From Marinobacter sp. SS21 (GTDB lineage Bacteria; Pseudomonadota; Gammaproteobacteria; Pseudomonadales; Oleiphilaceae): a DNA stretch of 64,000 bases. The position numbers were made by a program, and so were the translations under genes. This document shows positions 25,060 through 37,497 of this stretch, in pieces; the stretch's first letter is position 1; each line of letters opens with the position of its first letter. Location: assembly GCF_028369065.1 (NCBI RefSeq), contig NZ_JAQNDA010000004.1, positions 248,001 through 312,000 of the forward strand. Reading direction: 5' to 3'. The notes below the pieces were generated by a model, which searched no databases, was not told the origin of the DNA, and saw only the letters and a list, made by a program, of their open reading frames with translations.

Positions 25060-26739
25060 TCAGTGGTGGGTAGCCTGACCCTTACTGACCATCTCCCGGG
25101 CGTGGGCCAGGGTCTGCTCGGTCATGTCCACGCCGCCCAGCATTCTGGCCACTTCATTGACCCGTTCCTGGTCGCCCAGCGTCTCAATGCGTGAAAAGGT
25201 GGCGTCCCGCTCGGTAAATTTGCTGACAAACAGGTGCTGGTGACATTGCGCCGCTACCTGAGGCAGGTGTGTCACGCACAGCACCTGGCCATTTTCGCCC
25301 AGAGCCCGCAATAGCCGGCCGACCACCTCGGCGGTACCGCCGCCAATGCCCACATCCACTTCGTCAAAGACCAGCGTCGGCGTGGTGGAGGTTTGTGCCA
25401 CTACGACCTGAATGGCCAGGCTGATTCGTGACAGTTCGCCGCCGGAGGCCACCTTGGCCAGTGGACGGGCGGGTTGTCCCGGGTTGGCGCTGACCAGGAA
25501 TTCAACCTCTTCCAGTCCCTGGGCTGCGGGTTCGCCGTCGGCGCTGGGGCTGAGGCGAGTGACGAACTGGACCGAGGGCATGCTTAGTTGCTTGAGTTCT
25601 TCGGCGATCCGTTGGTCCAGCTGCTCTGCCGCAGTGCCGCGGGCGTGGGACAGTTCCTCGGCCAGCACCATGTACGCCTGCCGTTGCTGATCCAGTTCTG
25701 CTTCCAGTTGTTCCAGGCTGTCCTCGCCGCCGTCGAGGGCGGCCAGCTCCTGGCTAAGCGCCTGGTGTAGAGCCGGTAATTCCTCCGGTGCGATCCGGTG
25801 TTTGCGGGCAAGCTGATAGAGCGCGCTGAGGCGTTCCTCCACTTCTGCCAGGCGGGCCGGGTCGGCGTCGTAATCCTCCGCGAAGCGGAGCAGGTTGTCG
25901 CCGGCCTCCGCGGCCTGGATCTGGGCCTCGCTGAGCATCTGAATGGTGTCGTTCAACGCCGACACCTGGATGGGCAGCTGTTCCAATTGATTGAGGGCCT
26001 GACGCAGCAGGCTGGCGGCGCTGGTCTCATCCTCGCTGCACAGCATGGCGGCCTGGTGGCAGTTGTGGCGCACCGTATCGGCGTGGCTGAGCTGTTCCTG
26101 CTCGGCTTCCAGCTGCGCCTGCTCGCCTTCCGTCAGTGCCAGCCGGTTGAGCTCCTCCACCTGGTAGCGCAGCAGTTGCAGGCGGGCTTCGGCTTCGTCG
26201 GCGTTCTGCTGGCGCTCGTTTAAGCGTTCGCGGGTCTGCTGCCAGCTCCGCCAGGCTGCGCGGGTGCGATCGGCCAGTGCCAGGGCGCCGGCGAATTCGT
26301 CCACCAGCTTGCGGTGGGTATCTTTGCGGAGCAGGGACTGATGCTGGTGTTGGCTGTGGATGTCCATCAGCAGGGCCCCAAGATCCTTGAGGTGACCCAG
26401 GGGGCAGGGCTGGCCGTTGATGTAGGCGCGGGAGCGGCCGTCCTTGCTGACGGTGCGGCGCAGGATGCAGTCGCTGTCGTCATCCAGTTCGTGGGCCTGC
26501 AGCCATTGTTGGGCGTCGCGGATGCGGGAGACGTCAAAGGAGGCGGTGATGTCGGCCCGTTTGGCGCCGTGCCGGACCGCGCCGGCATCAGCCCGGCCGC
26601 CCATGGCCAGGCCGAGGGCGTCCAGTACGATGGATTTGCCGGCACCGGTCTCGCCGGTCAGCGCGGTCATGCCGCCCTTGAATTGCAGTTCCACCCGCTC
26701 GGCAATGGCATAGTTGGTCACGGTCAATTGGGTCAGCAT
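25060..26739 (-). CDS. recN: DNA repair protein RecN
   Basis: A 559-residue SMC-like ATPase. Walker A is GETGAGKS at residues 29-36. A central coiled-coil region rich in Glu/Gln/Arg follows. The C-terminal ATPase half holds the signature KVASGGELSRISLAIQVV, the Walker B DEVDVGIGG and the HLPQVAAQCHQHL loop. It acts in recombinational repair of double-strand breaks. Start at ATG 26739 has AGGAG seven bases upstream. Two LexA boxes lie 93-127 bases upstream, so it should be strongly SOS-induced. Confidence 0.96.
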   Translation of the reverse strand: MLTQLTVTNYAIAERVELQFKGGMTALTGETGAGKSIVLDALGLAMGGRADAGAVRHGAKRADITASFDVSRIRDAQQWLQAHELDDDSDCILRRTVSKDGRSRAYINGQPCPLGHLKDLGALLMDIHSQHQHQSLLRKDTHRKLVDEFAGALALADRTRAAWRSWQQTRERLNERQQNADEAEARLQLLRYQVEELNRLALTEGEQAQLEAEQEQLSHADTVRHNCHQAAMLCSEDETSAASLLRQALNQLEQLPIQVSALNDTIQMLSEAQIQAAEAGDNLLRFAEDYDADPARLAEVEERLSALYQLARKHRIAPEELPALHQALSQELAALDGGEDSLEQLEAELDQQRQAYMVLAEELSHARGTAAEQLDQRIAEELKQLSMPSVQFVTRLSPSADGEPAAQGLEEVEFLVSANPGQPARPLAKVASGGELSRISLAIQVVVAQTSTTPTLVFDEVDVGIGGGTAEVVGRLLRALGENGQVLCVTHLPQVAAQCHQHLFVSKFTERDATFSRIETLGDQERVNEVARMLGGVDMTEQTLAHAREMVSKGQATHH

Positions 26740-26831
26740 GGTCGCTCCTTTTTTCGGGCCGGCGCGTGTGGGGCCAGCGCGTGTTCGGGGTGTTGCGTGT
26801 TCCGGTCTGCGATTACGCGTATGGCGCAGTA

Positions 26832-26866
26832 CTGTTCGTGCATACAGGTGCTGTGAATATATACAG
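26832..26866 (-). promoter_or_regulatory. Two adjacent LexA boxes and promoter of recN
   Basis: Two 16-base matches to CTGT-N8-ACAG lie at 26832-26847 and 26851-26866, three bases apart. On the minus strand a promoter can be read as TTGCAA (26884-26879), a 17-base spacer and TATATT (26861-26856). The second box covers its -10 region, so LexA would block RNA polymerase directly. E. coli recN is likewise controlled by more than one LexA box. Confidence 0.85.
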
Positions 26867-26909
26867 GGATTTTTGCGTTTGCAAATGTTGATTTGAGGGG
26901 TAGGGACGG

Positions 26910-26936
26910 TTGAAACCGCAAAATCGAGCCCCATAT
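26910..26936 (+). promoter_or_regulatory. Sigma-32-type heat-shock promoter upstream of grpE
   Basis: TTGAAA (26910-26915), a 13-base spacer and CCCCATAT (26929-26936) closely match the E. coli RpoH consensus (CTTGAAA and CCCCATNT). It lies ~100 bases before the grpE start and could drive grpE-dnaK and perhaps dnaJ. Confidence 0.82.
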
Positions 26937-27034
26937 CGAAACGCAAGTCCATCAACCCCCGGCGCACGTTGACCGGGGTGCCAATTGATTGAGGCCCGTA
27001 TCCGGGCTGTGTGAATGTAAAGCAGGAGTGGCTA

Positions 27035-27655
27035 ATGAGCGCTGACGAAAACCGCAACGAACAGGTGGAAGAAGAGCTGGCCCAGGAAGCGGAGGCGTCG
27101 GTTACCGAGCCCGAAGCGGCCGAGCCGGCGGAAGAAGCGGCTGAGGAGGCGGTTGCCCCAGAGGATGAGGTCGAAGCGCTGAAGGCGCAGGTGCAGGAGG
27201 TCAAGGACCAGATCCTGCGCACCCAGGCCGAAATGCAGAACGTTCGCCGGCGTGCCGAGATCGATGTGGAAAAGGCCCACAAGTTCGCGCTGGAAAAGTT
27301 CGTCAAGGAGTTGCTGCCGGTGGCCGACAGCCTGGAGAAGGCGGTTGAAAGTACCGAGACGCAGGACGCGGATGCGCCGATGGTGGCGTCGATCCGGGAA
27401 GGGGTGGGAATGACCCTCGACCTGCTGCTGGGGGGTATGAAGAAATTCAAGGTCGAACAGCTTAACCCGGTGGGCGAGCCGTTCGATCCGCAACGCCATG
27501 AGGCTATGTCCATGGTGCCGGCGCCGGATGCCGAGCCCAACAGTGTGGTGGCGGTCATCCAGAAAGGTTACACCCTGAACGAGCGTCTGGTGCGTCCGGC
27601 CATGGTGGTGGTGGCCAAGGCCGAAGACGCGCCAAAAATTGATGAGCAGGCTTGA
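27035..27655 (+). CDS. grpE: Nucleotide exchange factor GrpE
   Basis: A 206-residue co-chaperone. An acidic, disordered N-terminus ([20 protein letters not shown]...) leads into a long helix ([26 protein letters not shown]). The C-terminal beta domain contains [17 protein letters not shown] and [20 protein letters not shown], the GrpE signature. It releases ADP from DnaK. Start at ATG 27035 is preceded by AGGAG. It is the first gene after the heat-shock promoter. Confidence 0.96.
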   Translation: MSADENRNEQVEEELAQEAEASVTEPEAAEPAEEAAEEAVAPEDEVEALKAQVQEVKDQILRTQAEMQNVRRRAEIDVEKAHKFALEKFVKELLPVADSLEKAVESTETQDADAPMVASIREGVGMTLDLLLGGMKKFKVEQLNPVGEPFDPQRHEAMSMVPAPDAEPNSVVAVIQKGYTLNERLVRPAMVVVAKAEDAPKIDEQA

Positions 27656-27774
27656 AAACGTCGAATAGGCGCCAATATAGGCAGTAAACGGGTGGCGCGC
27701 CGGGGCTCTGAGGCCCGGAACAGCAGCAAGCCAATTGCCGGAACCGAATCAAGAAATCGAATTGGAGTAAATCA

Positions 27775-29697
27775 ATGAGCAAAATTATTGGTATCGACCT
27801 TGGAACCACGAATTCCTGCGTGGCGATCATGGATGGCGAAAAGGTTAAGGTCATCGAGAATGCCGAAGGCGATCGCACCACCCCGTCCATTATCGCCTAC
27901 ACCGACGACGGTGAGACCCTGGTAGGCCAGTCTGCCAAGCGCCAGGCGGTGACCAACCCGAACAACACCCTGTACGCCATCAAGCGTCTGATCGGTCGCC
28001 GCTTCGAAGACAACGTTGTCCAGAAAGACATCAAAATGGTTCCGTACACCATCGCCAAGGCCGACAACGGTGATGCCTGGGTTGAGGTGAAAGGCAAGAA
28101 GATGGCGCCGCCCCAGGTGTCTGCGGAAGTGCTGAAAAAAATGAAGAAAACCGCCGAAGACTACCTCGGCGAGAAGGTGACCGAGGCGGTCATCACCGTG
28201 CCTGCGTACTTTAACGACAGCCAGCGCCAAGCCACCAAGGATGCCGGCAAGATTGCCGGGCTCGACGTTAAGCGGATCATCAACGAGCCGACCGCGGCCG
28301 CCCTGGCCTATGGCCTGGATCGGCAAAGCGGCGACCGCACCGTGGCGGTGTATGACCTCGGCGGTGGTACTTTCGACCTCTCCATCATCGAAATTGCCGA
28401 TGTGGACGGCGAGCACCAGTTCGAGGTACTGGCCACCAACGGCGATACCTTCCTGGGCGGTGAAGACTTCGACCTGAAAATCATCGAATACCTGGCGGAT
28501 CAGTTCAAGAAAGACAGCGGCATCGACTTGCGTGGTGACTCCCTGGCCATGCAGCGCCTGAAAGAAGCCGGCGAAAAAGCCAAGATCGAGCTGTCCAGCA
28601 GCCAGCAGACTGATGTCAACCTGCCGTACATCACGGCTGATGCCAGTGGTCCCAAGCACATGAACGTCAAGCTGACTCGCGCCAAGCTGGAGTCACTGGT
28701 TGAGGATCTGGTCCAGCGTAGCCTGGAGCCATGTAAAGTTGCCTTGCAGGACGCCGGCATGAGCGCCAGCGAGATCGACGAGGTCATCCTGGTGGGTGGG
28801 CAGACCCGCATGCCGCTGGTTCAGGAGAAGGTGAAAGCGTTTTTCGGCAAAGAAGCCCGTAAGGACGTGAACCCGGATGAGGCGGTTGCCATGGGTGCGG
28901 CGATCCAGGCTGCGGTACTGTCCGGTGACGTTAAGGACGTTCTGCTGCTGGACGTCACCCCGCTGACGCTGGGTATCGAAACCATGGGCGGTGTGGCCAC
29001 GCCGCTGATCGAGAAGAACACCACCATTCCGACTAAGAAGTCGCAGGTGTTCTCCACCGCGGACGATAACCAGACCGCTGTGACCATTCACGTGGTACAG
29101 GGTGAGCGCAAGCAGGCGGCCCAGAACAAGTCGCTGGGGCGGTTCGATCTGGCCGATATTCCGCCGGCACCGCGTGGCGTACCGCAAATCGAAGTGACCT
29201 TCGATATCGATGCCAACGGTATCCTGCACGTGTCCGCGAAGGACAAGGCAACTGGTAAGGAACAGTCCATCGTGATCAAGGCGTCCTCCGGTCTGAGCGA
29301 GGATGAGATCGACAAGATGGTGTCTGACGCCGAGGCGCACGCCGAGGACGATCGTAAGTTCGAGGCGCTGGTGCAGGCCCGTAACCAGGGTGATGCCATG
29401 GTTCACACGGTGCGCAAGACCCTGGCTGATGCCGGCGACAAGGTGACTGAGAGCGAGAAAGAGGCCATCGAAACCGCTATCAAGGAGCTGGAGGAAGCGC
29501 TGACCGGCTCCGACAAGGATGACATCGAAGCCAAGACCCAGAAGCTGACGGAAGTGTCTTCGGAGCTGGCTCAGAAGATGTACGCCGAGCAGGCTCAGCA
29601 GGCCGGTGCTCAGGACGCCGGTGGCGCCCAGCCCGAGGTGGCTGACGATGCGGTTGACGCCGAGTTTGAGGAAGTGAAGGACGACGACAAGCGCTAA
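27775..29697 (+). CDS. dnaK: Chaperone DnaK (Hsp70)
   Basis: A 640-residue Hsp70. The N-terminal ATPase has [29 protein letters not shown] and [12 protein letters not shown]. The substrate domain begins near [17 protein letters not shown], and the tail ends in Asp/Glu-rich EEVKDDDKR. It folds proteins with DnaJ and GrpE in the cytoplasm. GGAG precedes the ATG. A terminator follows 22 bases after the stop, so dnaJ is probably reached by partial read-through or its own promoter. Confidence 0.98.
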   Translation: MSKIIGIDLGTTNSCVAIMDGEKVKVIENAEGDRTTPSIIAYTDDGETLVGQSAKRQAVTNPNNTLYAIKRLIGRRFEDNVVQKDIKMVPYTIAKADNGDAWVEVKGKKMAPPQVSAEVLKKMKKTAEDYLGEKVTEAVITVPAYFNDSQRQATKDAGKIAGLDVKRIINEPTAAALAYGLDRQSGDRTVAVYDLGGGTFDLSIIEIADVDGEHQFEVLATNGDTFLGGEDFDLKIIEYLADQFKKDSGIDLRGDSLAMQRLKEAGEKAKIELSSSQQTDVNLPYITADASGPKHMNVKLTRAKLESLVEDLVQRSLEPCKVALQDAGMSASEIDEVILVGGQTRMPLVQEKVKAFFGKEARKDVNPDEAVAMGAAIQAAVLSGDVKDVLLLDVTPLTLGIETMGGVATPLIEKNTTIPTKKSQVFSTADDNQTAVTIHVVQGERKQAAQNKSLGRFDLADIPPAPRGVPQIEVTFDIDANGILHVSAKDKATGKEQSIVIKASSGLSEDEIDKMVSDAEAHAEDDRKFEALVQARNQGDAMVHTVRKTLADAGDKVTESEKEAIETAIKELEEALTGSDKDDIEAKTQKLTEVSSELAQKMYAEQAQQAGAQDAGGAQPEVADDAVDAEFEEVKDDDKR

Positions 29698-29719
29698 GTT
29701 TTGGCGCGGTTGACGTCTG

Positions 29720-29751
29720 AAAAACGCGGGGAGTGGGCTCCTCGCGTTTTT
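29720..29751 (+). terminator. Intrinsic terminator after dnaK
   Basis: AAAAACGCGGGGAG-TGGG-CTCCTCGCGTTTTT forms a 14-pair stem (one G-T pair), with A and T tails on both sides. Confidence 0.85.
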
Positions 29752-29818
29752 CCTCGTTTAGGGGGTTGCGCTAGAATGGCGCGCGACCCCGGTTGTGCTG
29801 CTGCTTGACCGTCCTGTT

Positions 29819-29897
29819 GGTTGACAGTGCCGGTGGCTGGCAGTACTCGATAATGACGGTACTTGAGGGTTGGCAGTGCTGACGGGTTGTCAGCGCT
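29819..29897 (+). repeat. Degenerate 13-base repeats with ~16.5-base period before dnaJ
   Basis: Units GGTTGACAGTGCC (29819), GGCTGGCAGTACT (29835), GGTTGGCAGTGCT (29868) and GGTTGTCAGCGCT (29885) share the consensus GGTTGNCAGTGCT. A weaker unit (TAATGACGGTACT, 29851) fills the gap, giving five units at 16-17-base steps. Confidence 0.6.
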
Positions 29898-29958
29898 GAT
29901 GAGTTAACGAAGTTCAATGCTTCCGGGCAGCTCCGGGAGCGCCAACAGGGTTCATAGC

Positions 29959-31904
<1,946 letters not shown>

Positions 31905-31921
31905 CTCGTTGGTATTTGTCG

Positions 31922-31950
31922 TGGACAGTTTGCTCCTGAATTTTTATAAT
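31922..31950 (+). promoter_or_regulatory. Strong sigma-70-type promoter of carAB
   Basis: TGGACA (31922-31927) and a perfect TATAAT (31945-31950) are separated by 17 bases. Transcription would begin near 31957 in GGGGCGATT, giving a ~210-base leader before carA. Confidence 0.8.
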
Positions 31951-31999
31951 GGGGCGATTTAACTGCACCAAGCGTAGCTTACACATTGCTAGCAACAAG

Positions 32000-32036
32000 A
32001 AAGCGGGACGGGGCCTTTTGCTCCCTCTCGCTTTTT
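32000..32036 (+). terminator. Attenuator-like terminator in the carA leader
   Basis: AAAGCGGGACGGGGC (32000-32014) pairs with GCTCCCTCTCGCTTT (~32020-32034) with one mismatch and two G-T pairs; a run of six T begins at 32032. It lies downstream of the carAB promoter and ~130 bases before the carA start, so it would act on the carAB transcript rather than simply ending dapB. Confidence 0.7.
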
Positions 32037-32165
32037 TGCGACCTGATTTTGCGCTTGCGCTCCTGTTCGTGACGTTGGGGGCTGGACCCGCTGCCGATTG
32101 ACCATAACGGCGGCACCAGGCCCGATTCGGAACTGACGATACGCCACTCGATGAGGATACAAGCC

Positions 32166-33311
32166 TTGAGTACTCAAAACTTGAGAACCCCAGCAATCCT
32201 GGCTCTCGCAGACGGAAGCCTGTTCCACGGTATCGCCATTGGCGCCGAAGGTGAAACCAGTGGAGAGGTGGTGTTCAACACCGCCATGACCGGCTACCAG
32301 GAAATCCTGACGGACCCGTCCTATGCACGCCAGATCGTAACCCTGACCTATCCTCATATCGGCAGCACCGGTGTTAACGAAGAAGATGTGGAGTCGGATC
32401 GAGTCCAGGCCGCTGGCCTGATCATCCGCGACCTGCCGTTACTGGCCAGCAACTGGCGCAGCCAGGGGCGGTTGGACGATTATCTTAAGTCCAACAACAT
32501 CGTCGGCATTGCCGGCATTGATACCCGTCGCCTGACCCGCATCCTGCGGGACAAGGGCTCCCAGAACGGCGCGGTGGTGGCCGGTGCCGATGCCACGCCG
32601 GAGCGTGCGCTGGAGCTGGCGAAGGCTTTTCCCGGCCTCAAGGGCATGGATCTGGCCAAGGAAGTCACCTCGGAAAAGGTCTGGCAGTGGAGCCAAACCG
32701 AATGGGATCTGGAGACCGGCTACGGCGAACGCAGCGAGTCCCGCTTCAAGGTGGTGGCCTGGGACTATGGCGTCAAATTGAACATCCTGCGCATGCTGGC
32801 GGCCCGAGGCTGTGACATCACGGTGGTGCCCGCCACCACACCGGCATCCGAGGTGCTGGCGATGAAGCCGGACGGTGTCTTCCTGTCCAACGGCCCGGGC
32901 GATCCAGAACCCTGCGATTACGCCATTACCGCCATCCGCGAAGTGCTGGAAACCAATATTCCGGTGTTTGGCATCTGCCTGGGGCACCAACTGTTGGCCC
33001 TGGCCAGCGGCGCCAAGACCGTCAAGATGGGGCATGGCCACCATGGTGCCAACCACCCGGTGCAGGACCTGAAAGACGGCACGGTGATGATCACCAGTCA
33101 GAACCACGGCTTCGCGGTGGACGAAACTTCCCTGCCAGACAACATCGAAGCCACTCACAAGTCGCTGTTCGATGGCACCCTGCAGGGCATCCGTCGTACC
33201 GACAAGCCGGCTTACAGCTTCCAGGGTCACCCGGAAGCGAGCCCTGGGCCCCACGACGTGGCGCCGTTGTTTGATGAATTTATCCGGTTGATGGAAGCGG
33301 CCGGAAACTGA
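32166..33311 (+). CDS. carA: Carbamoyl-phosphate synthase small subunit
   Basis: A 381-residue glutaminase subunit. The N-terminal CarA domain ([35 protein letters not shown]) precedes a class I glutamine amidotransferase. The nucleophile Cys lies in [13 protein letters not shown], and the late [10 protein letters not shown] has the catalytic His and Glu. It supplies ammonia to CarB for arginine and pyrimidine synthesis. I choose TTG 32166 because GAGG lies nine bases upstream and the length is usual; ATG at 32151 is in frame but has no ribosome-binding site. Confidence 0.95.
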   Translation: MSTQNLRTPAILALADGSLFHGIAIGAEGETSGEVVFNTAMTGYQEILTDPSYARQIVTLTYPHIGSTGVNEEDVESDRVQAAGLIIRDLPLLASNWRSQGRLDDYLKSNNIVGIAGIDTRRLTRILRDKGSQNGAVVAGADATPERALELAKAFPGLKGMDLAKEVTSEKVWQWSQTEWDLETGYGERSESRFKVVAWDYGVKLNILRMLAARGCDITVVPATTPASEVLAMKPDGVFLSNGPGDPEPCDYAITAIREVLETNIPVFGICLGHQLLALASGAKTVKMGHGHHGANHPVQDLKDGTVMITSQNHGFAVDETSLPDNIEATHKSLFDGTLQGIRRTDKPAYSFQGHPEASPGPHDVAPLFDEFIRLMEAAGN

Positions 33312-33396
33312 TCCGGATTTCGCAAACGAATTGACCACCAGAGCGCCGTGTTTTGCGCTGCAAGAATTTAAACGTTGCTGACAGGTTTACCAAGAC

Positions 33397-36300
33397 ATGC
33401 CAAAACGTACCGACATACAAAGCATTCTGATCCTGGGCGCAGGCCCTATCGTGATCGGGCAGGCGTGCGAGTTTGACTACTCCGGCGCCCAGGCCTGTAA
33501 GGCGCTGAGGGAAGAGGGTTACCGAGTTATCCTGGTGAACTCCAATCCGGCGACCATCATGACCGATCCTGCGATGGCCGATGCCACCTATATCGAGCCG
33601 ATCACCTGGAAGACCGTCGCCAAGATCATCGAGAAAGAAAAGCCGGACGCGCTGCTGCCTACCATGGGTGGTCAGACCGCGCTGAACTGCGCGCTGGACC
33701 TGGAGCGTCACGGTGTGCTCGCCGAGCACGGCGTGGAAATGATCGGTGCCAACGCCGATACCATCGACAAGGCCGAGGACCGCAACCGGTTCGACAAGGC
33801 CATGAAGTCCATCGGCCTGGAATGTCCCCGTGCCGAGATCGCCCACACCATGGAAGAAGCCTGGCAGGTTGCCGGGCGTATCGGCTACCCGTGCATCATC
33901 CGGCCATCGTTTACCATGGGTGGTTCCGGCGGCGGTATCGCCTACAACAAGGACGAATTTGAAGAGATCTGCCAGCGTGGCCTCGACCTGTCGCCCACCA
34001 ACGAGCTGTTGATCGACGAGTCGCTGATCGGCTGGAAAGAGTACGAGATGGAAGTTGTCCGCGACAAAAACGACAACTGCATCATCGTCTGTGCCATCGA
34101 GAACTTTGACGCCATGGGCGTTCACACCGGTGACTCCATTACCGTGGCGCCTGCGCAAACCCTCACCGACAAGGAATATCAGATCATGCGGAACGCCTCG
34201 TTGGCGGTCCTGCGTGAGATCGGCGTGGAAACTGGCGGGTCCAATGTTCAGTTCGGTATTCACCCCGACACTGGTCGTATGGTGGTCATCGAGATGAACC
34301 CGCGGGTGTCCCGTTCCTCGGCGCTGGCGTCCAAGGCCACCGGCTTCCCGATTGCCAAGGTGGCGGCCAAACTGGCCATCGGTTACACCCTGGACGAACT
34401 GCGCAATGAGATTACCGGCGGTGTCACGCCGGCGTCTTTCGAGCCCAGTATCGATTATGTGGTCACCAAGATTCCCCGCTTTACCTTCGAGAAATTCCCG
34501 CAGGCAGATGCCCGTCTGACCACTCAGATGAAATCCGTCGGCGAGGTCATGGCCATCGGTCGGACCTTTCAGGAGTCGATGCAGAAGGCGCTGCGGGGTC
34601 TCGAGGTGGGCTCGGATGGCTTCGAGCCGAAGGTTGATCTGGCTACCGAGGATGGTGTCGAGACTCTGATCCGTGAACTGAATCAGCCAGGTGCCGAGCG
34701 GATCTGGTACATCGGTGATGCCTTCCGCAAGGGTATGACGGTGGATGAGGTGTTCCAGCACACCAAGGTGGATCCCTGGTACCTGGTGCAGATCGAGGAC
34801 ATCATCCTGGAGGAGCAGGCGCTGAAGTCTGCCGGCAAGGCCGACATCGACCGCGACTCCCTGTTCCGGCTGAAGCGCAAAGGCTTCTCGGACGCTCGCC
34901 TGGCCAAGCTGTTGTCGATCTCCGAAGACAGCGTGCGCAAGCTGCGTGAGGATCTGGGTGTGCGCCCGGTGTACAAGCGGGTGGACACTTGTGCCGCCGA
35001 GTTCGCCTCCAACACCGCGTATATGTACTCCACCTACGAGGAAGAGTGCGAGGCGCAGCCGTCTGAGCGGGAGAAGATCGTGGTGATCGGTGGTGGTCCC
35101 AACCGGATTGGCCAGGGCATCGAATTCGATTACTGCTGTGTTCACGCTGCCCTGGCGATGCGGGAGGATGGTTACGAAACCATCATGATCAACTGTAATC
35201 CGGAGACGGTCTCCACCGACTACGACACCTCCGATCGGCTCTACTTCGAGCCCATCACCCTGGAAGACGTGCTTGAGATCGTCCGGGTTGAGCAGCCCAA
35301 AGGGGTGATCGTTCACTACGGTGGTCAGACCCCGCTGAAACTGGCCCGCGGCCTGGAAGCGGCCGGCGTGCCCATCATCGGGACCAGTCCGGACGCCATT
35401 GATCGCGCCGAAGACCGCGAGCGGTTCCAGCAGATGATTTCCCGTCTGGGGCTGTTGCAGCCCAACAATGCGACTGTTCGCAGTCACGAAGAGGGTGTGC
35501 TGGCTGCCCGTGAAATCGGCTATCCACTGGTGGTGCGGCCGTCCTACGTGCTCGGTGGTCGGGCGATGGAGATTGTCTACAACGAGGAAGAGCTGGTGCG
35601 CTACATGCGCAATGCGGTGCTGGTGTCCAATGACAGCCCGGTGCTGCTGGACCACTTCCTCAACGCCGCCATCGAGGTGGATATTGATGCCATCTGTGAC
35701 GGCAAGGACGTGGTGATCGGCGGCATCATGCAGCATATCGAGCAGGCGGGTGTGCACTCCGGCGATTCGGCGTGTTCGCTGCCGCCGTACACCCTGCCGC
35801 AAGATGTCCAGGACCAGATGCGCGATGCCGTGCGCAAGATGGCCATCGAGCTGGAAGTTGTCGGGCTGATGAACGTACAGCTGGCCTGGCAGGACGGTGA
35901 AATTTATGTGATCGAGGTCAATCCGCGGGCTTCCCGCACGGTTCCCTTCGTGTCCAAGGCCATTGGCGAGTCGCTGGCCAAGATTGCAGCCCGCTGTATG
36001 GCCGGCAAGTCACTGGCGGAGCAGGGCTTCACCAAGGAAATCGTGCCGTCGTACTTTGCCGTGAAAGAATCGGTGTTCCCGTTCAACAAGTTCCCGGCGG
36101 TTGACCCGATTCTGGGGCCGGAAATGAAGTCCACCGGTGAGGTCATGGGGCTTGGCGATACCTTTGATGAGGCCTTTGCCAAGGCCGCGCTGGCCGTGGG
36201 TGAGCGGTTGCCGGAGCAGGGCACGGCGTTTATTTCGGTGCGTGATGTCGACAAGGGCGGCGCCGCTGCCGTTGCCAAGGAACTGATTGCGGCCGGCTTC

Positions 36301-36612
36301 AAGCTGATTGCCACCACCGGCACCGCCAACGCGCTGCGCGAGGCGGGTGTTGAAGTAGAGCGGGTCAACAAGGTTCGGGAAGGTCGTCCGCACATTGTCG
36401 ATGCCATCAAGAACGGTCAGGTGCAGTTGATCATCAACACCACGGAAGGGCGTAAGGCCATTGCGGACTCGGCTCAGATCCGTCAGTCGGCCTTGCAGTC
36501 CAAGGTGACCTACACCACGACGCTGGCAGGCGGTGATGCCCTCTGTCGCGCCATTAATTTTGGTCCGGAGCGGACGGTTCGCCGCCTCCAGGACCTGCAC
36601 GCAGGAAAGTAA
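33397..36612 (+). CDS. carB: Carbamoyl-phosphate synthase large subunit
   Basis: A 1071-residue enzyme with two ATP-grasp halves. The first half begins [21 protein letters not shown]. The second half begins [20 protein letters not shown] at ~residue 560. An oligomerisation segment lies between them. The C-terminal MGS-like allosteric domain ([20 protein letters not shown] ... IINTTEG) binds UMP and ornithine in homologues. It makes carbamoyl phosphate from bicarbonate, ammonia and two ATP. It follows carA by 85 bases and precedes greA by three. Confidence 0.98.
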   Translation: MPKRTDIQSILILGAGPIVIGQACEFDYSGAQACKALREEGYRVILVNSNPATIMTDPAMADATYIEPITWKTVAKIIEKEKPDALLPTMGGQTALNCALDLERHGVLAEHGVEMIGANADTIDKAEDRNRFDKAMKSIGLECPRAEIAHTMEEAWQVAGRIGYPCIIRPSFTMGGSGGGIAYNKDEFEEICQRGLDLSPTNELLIDESLIGWKEYEMEVVRDKNDNCIIVCAIENFDAMGVHTGDSITVAPAQTLTDKEYQIMRNASLAVLREIGVETGGSNVQFGIHPDTGRMVVIEMNPRVSRSSALASKATGFPIAKVAAKLAIGYTLDELRNEITGGVTPASFEPSIDYVVTKIPRFTFEKFPQADARLTTQMKSVGEVMAIGRTFQESMQKALRGLEVGSDGFEPKVDLATEDGVETLIRELNQPGAERIWYIGDAFRKGMTVDEVFQHTKVDPWYLVQIEDIILEEQALKSAGKADIDRDSLFRLKRKGFSDARLAKLLSISEDSVRKLREDLGVRPVYKRVDTCAAEFASNTAYMYSTYEEECEAQPSEREKIVVIGGGPNRIGQGIEFDYCCVHAALAMREDGYETIMINCNPETVSTDYDTSDRLYFEPITLEDVLEIVRVEQPKGVIVHYGGQTPLKLARGLEAAGVPIIGTSPDAIDRAEDRERFQQMISRLGLLQPNNATVRSHEEGVLAAREIGYPLVVRPSYVLGGRAMEIVYNEEELVRYMRNAVLVSNDSPVLLDHFLNAAIEVDIDAICDGKDVVIGGIMQHIEQAGVHSGDSACSLPPYTLPQDVQDQMRDAVRKMAIELEVVGLMNVQLAWQDGEIYVIEVNPRASRTVPFVSKAIGESLAKIAARCMAGKSLAEQGFTKEIVPSYFAVKESVFPFNKFPAVDPILGPEMKSTGEVMGLGDTFDEAFAKAALAVGERLPEQGTAFISVRDVDKGGAAAVAKELIAAGFKLIATTGTANALREAGVEVERVNKVREGRPHIVDAIKNGQVQLIINTTEGRKAIADSAQIRQSALQSKVTYTTTLAGGDALCRAINFGPERTVRRLQDLHAGK

Positions 36613-36615
36613 GTT

Positions 36616-37095
36616 ATGACAACTCGTGTACCTATGACCAAAGCTGGTGAAATTCGTCTCCGCGAGGAGCTGCAGCAGCTGAAAAGCGTCGAACGGCCTA
36701 GGGTGATCGAAGCCATCGCGGAGGCCCGCGAGCACGGCGATCTGAAGGAGAACGCCGAATACCATGCAGCGCGGGAACAGCAGAGCTTTATTGAAGGGCG
36801 CATCCAGGAGATCGAAGGCAAGCTGTCGTCTGCCCAGGTCATTGATGTGACCACCATGGAAAACACTGGCAAGGTGGTGTTTGGGGTGACGGTTCAGCTG
36901 CTCAATATCGATACCGAGGAGCAGGTGAAGTACCAGATCTGCGGCGAGGATGAGGCCGATATCAAGGCTGGCAAGATTTCCGTGTCCTCTCCCATTGCCC
37001 GTGCCTTGATTGGCAAGAACGAAGGCGATGTGGTGGCTGTACGTGTGCCGTCGGGCACCGTGGAGTATGAAATCGAGGAGGTCGAGCACCTTTAA
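36616..37095 (+). CDS. greA: Transcription elongation factor GreA
   Basis: A 159-residue factor. An N-terminal coiled-coil hairpin with the tip acids lies in [20 protein letters not shown]. The C-terminal FKBP-like domain contains [22 protein letters not shown] and [18 protein letters not shown]. It inserts into the RNA polymerase secondary channel and stimulates transcript cleavage at paused complexes. Only three bases separate it from carB, so it belongs to the dapB/carAB unit. Three hairpins follow or overlap its stop. Confidence 0.97.
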   Translation: MTTRVPMTKAGEIRLREELQQLKSVERPRVIEAIAEAREHGDLKENAEYHAAREQQSFIEGRIQEIEGKLSSAQVIDVTTMENTGKVVFGVTVQLLNIDTEEQVKYQICGEDEADIKAGKISVSSPIARALIGKNEGDVVAVRVPSGTVEYEIEEVEHL

Positions 37096-37140
37096 GGTGC
37101 TCGACGGCCCGCTTGCTGCGAGCGGGCGTCTAAAAGAAAA

Positions 37141-37173
37141 CCGGCATCAGGGGCTCCGATGCCGGTTTTTTTT
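37141..37173. terminator. Bidirectional terminator between greA and yhbY
   Basis: CCGGCATC (37141-37148) pairs with GATGCCGG (37158-37165), followed by eight T. AAAAGAAAA precedes the stem, giving a usable T run for the minus-strand yhbY transcript as well. Two further perfect inverted repeats lie just before it (37081-37105 and 37107-37127). Confidence 0.88.
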
Positions 37174-37185
37174 GCGCTGTAGTGA

Positions 37186-37497
37186 TCAGGAGCGATTGCG
37201 CAGCAGGTTCGACAGCTTGGGGTTGGGCTTCTTGGCGCGACGCAGGATGACCGCGATCTTGCCAATGGTCTGCACCAGCTGGGCGCCGGCCTGCTGGCAC
37301 AGGGCGTCAATGGCGTCCCGGCGGGCATCCCGGTCCGGGTGGGCGACCTTGACCTTGATCAGTTCATGGTCATTGAGGGCGCGATCCAGCTCCTGCTGGA
37401 GGCCCTCGGTCAGCCCCTTGTCGCCGATGATGATCACCGGTTTGAGGTTGTGGGCGATTGCCCGGTACTGGCGGCGCTGTTCAGGCGACAGGCTCAT
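37186..37497 (-). CDS. yhbY: YhbY family RNA-binding protein (CRM domain)
   Basis: A 103-residue single-domain protein with the CRM fold: MSLSPEQRRQYRAIAHNLKP, the GDKGLTEGLQQELDRALNDHEL loop with the conserved G-x-x-G element, and IKVKVAHPDRDARRDAIDAL. It associates with pre-50S ribosomal particles in E. coli. Convergent with greA and divergent from the broken rlmE gene, 145 bases away. It is a standard neighbour of rlmE and ftsH. Confidence 0.93.
   Translation of the reverse strand: MSLSPEQRRQYRAIAHNLKPVIIIGDKGLTEGLQQELDRALNDHELIKVKVAHPDRDARRDAIDALCQQAGAQLVQTIGKIAVILRRAKKPNPKLSNLLRNRS

Noticed and set aside
33280..35802. An 840-codon open frame antisense to carB
   Set aside because: Long antisense frames are expected in high-GC genes. 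The protein is His/Gln-rich low-complexity sequence with no domain, and carB is unambiguous.
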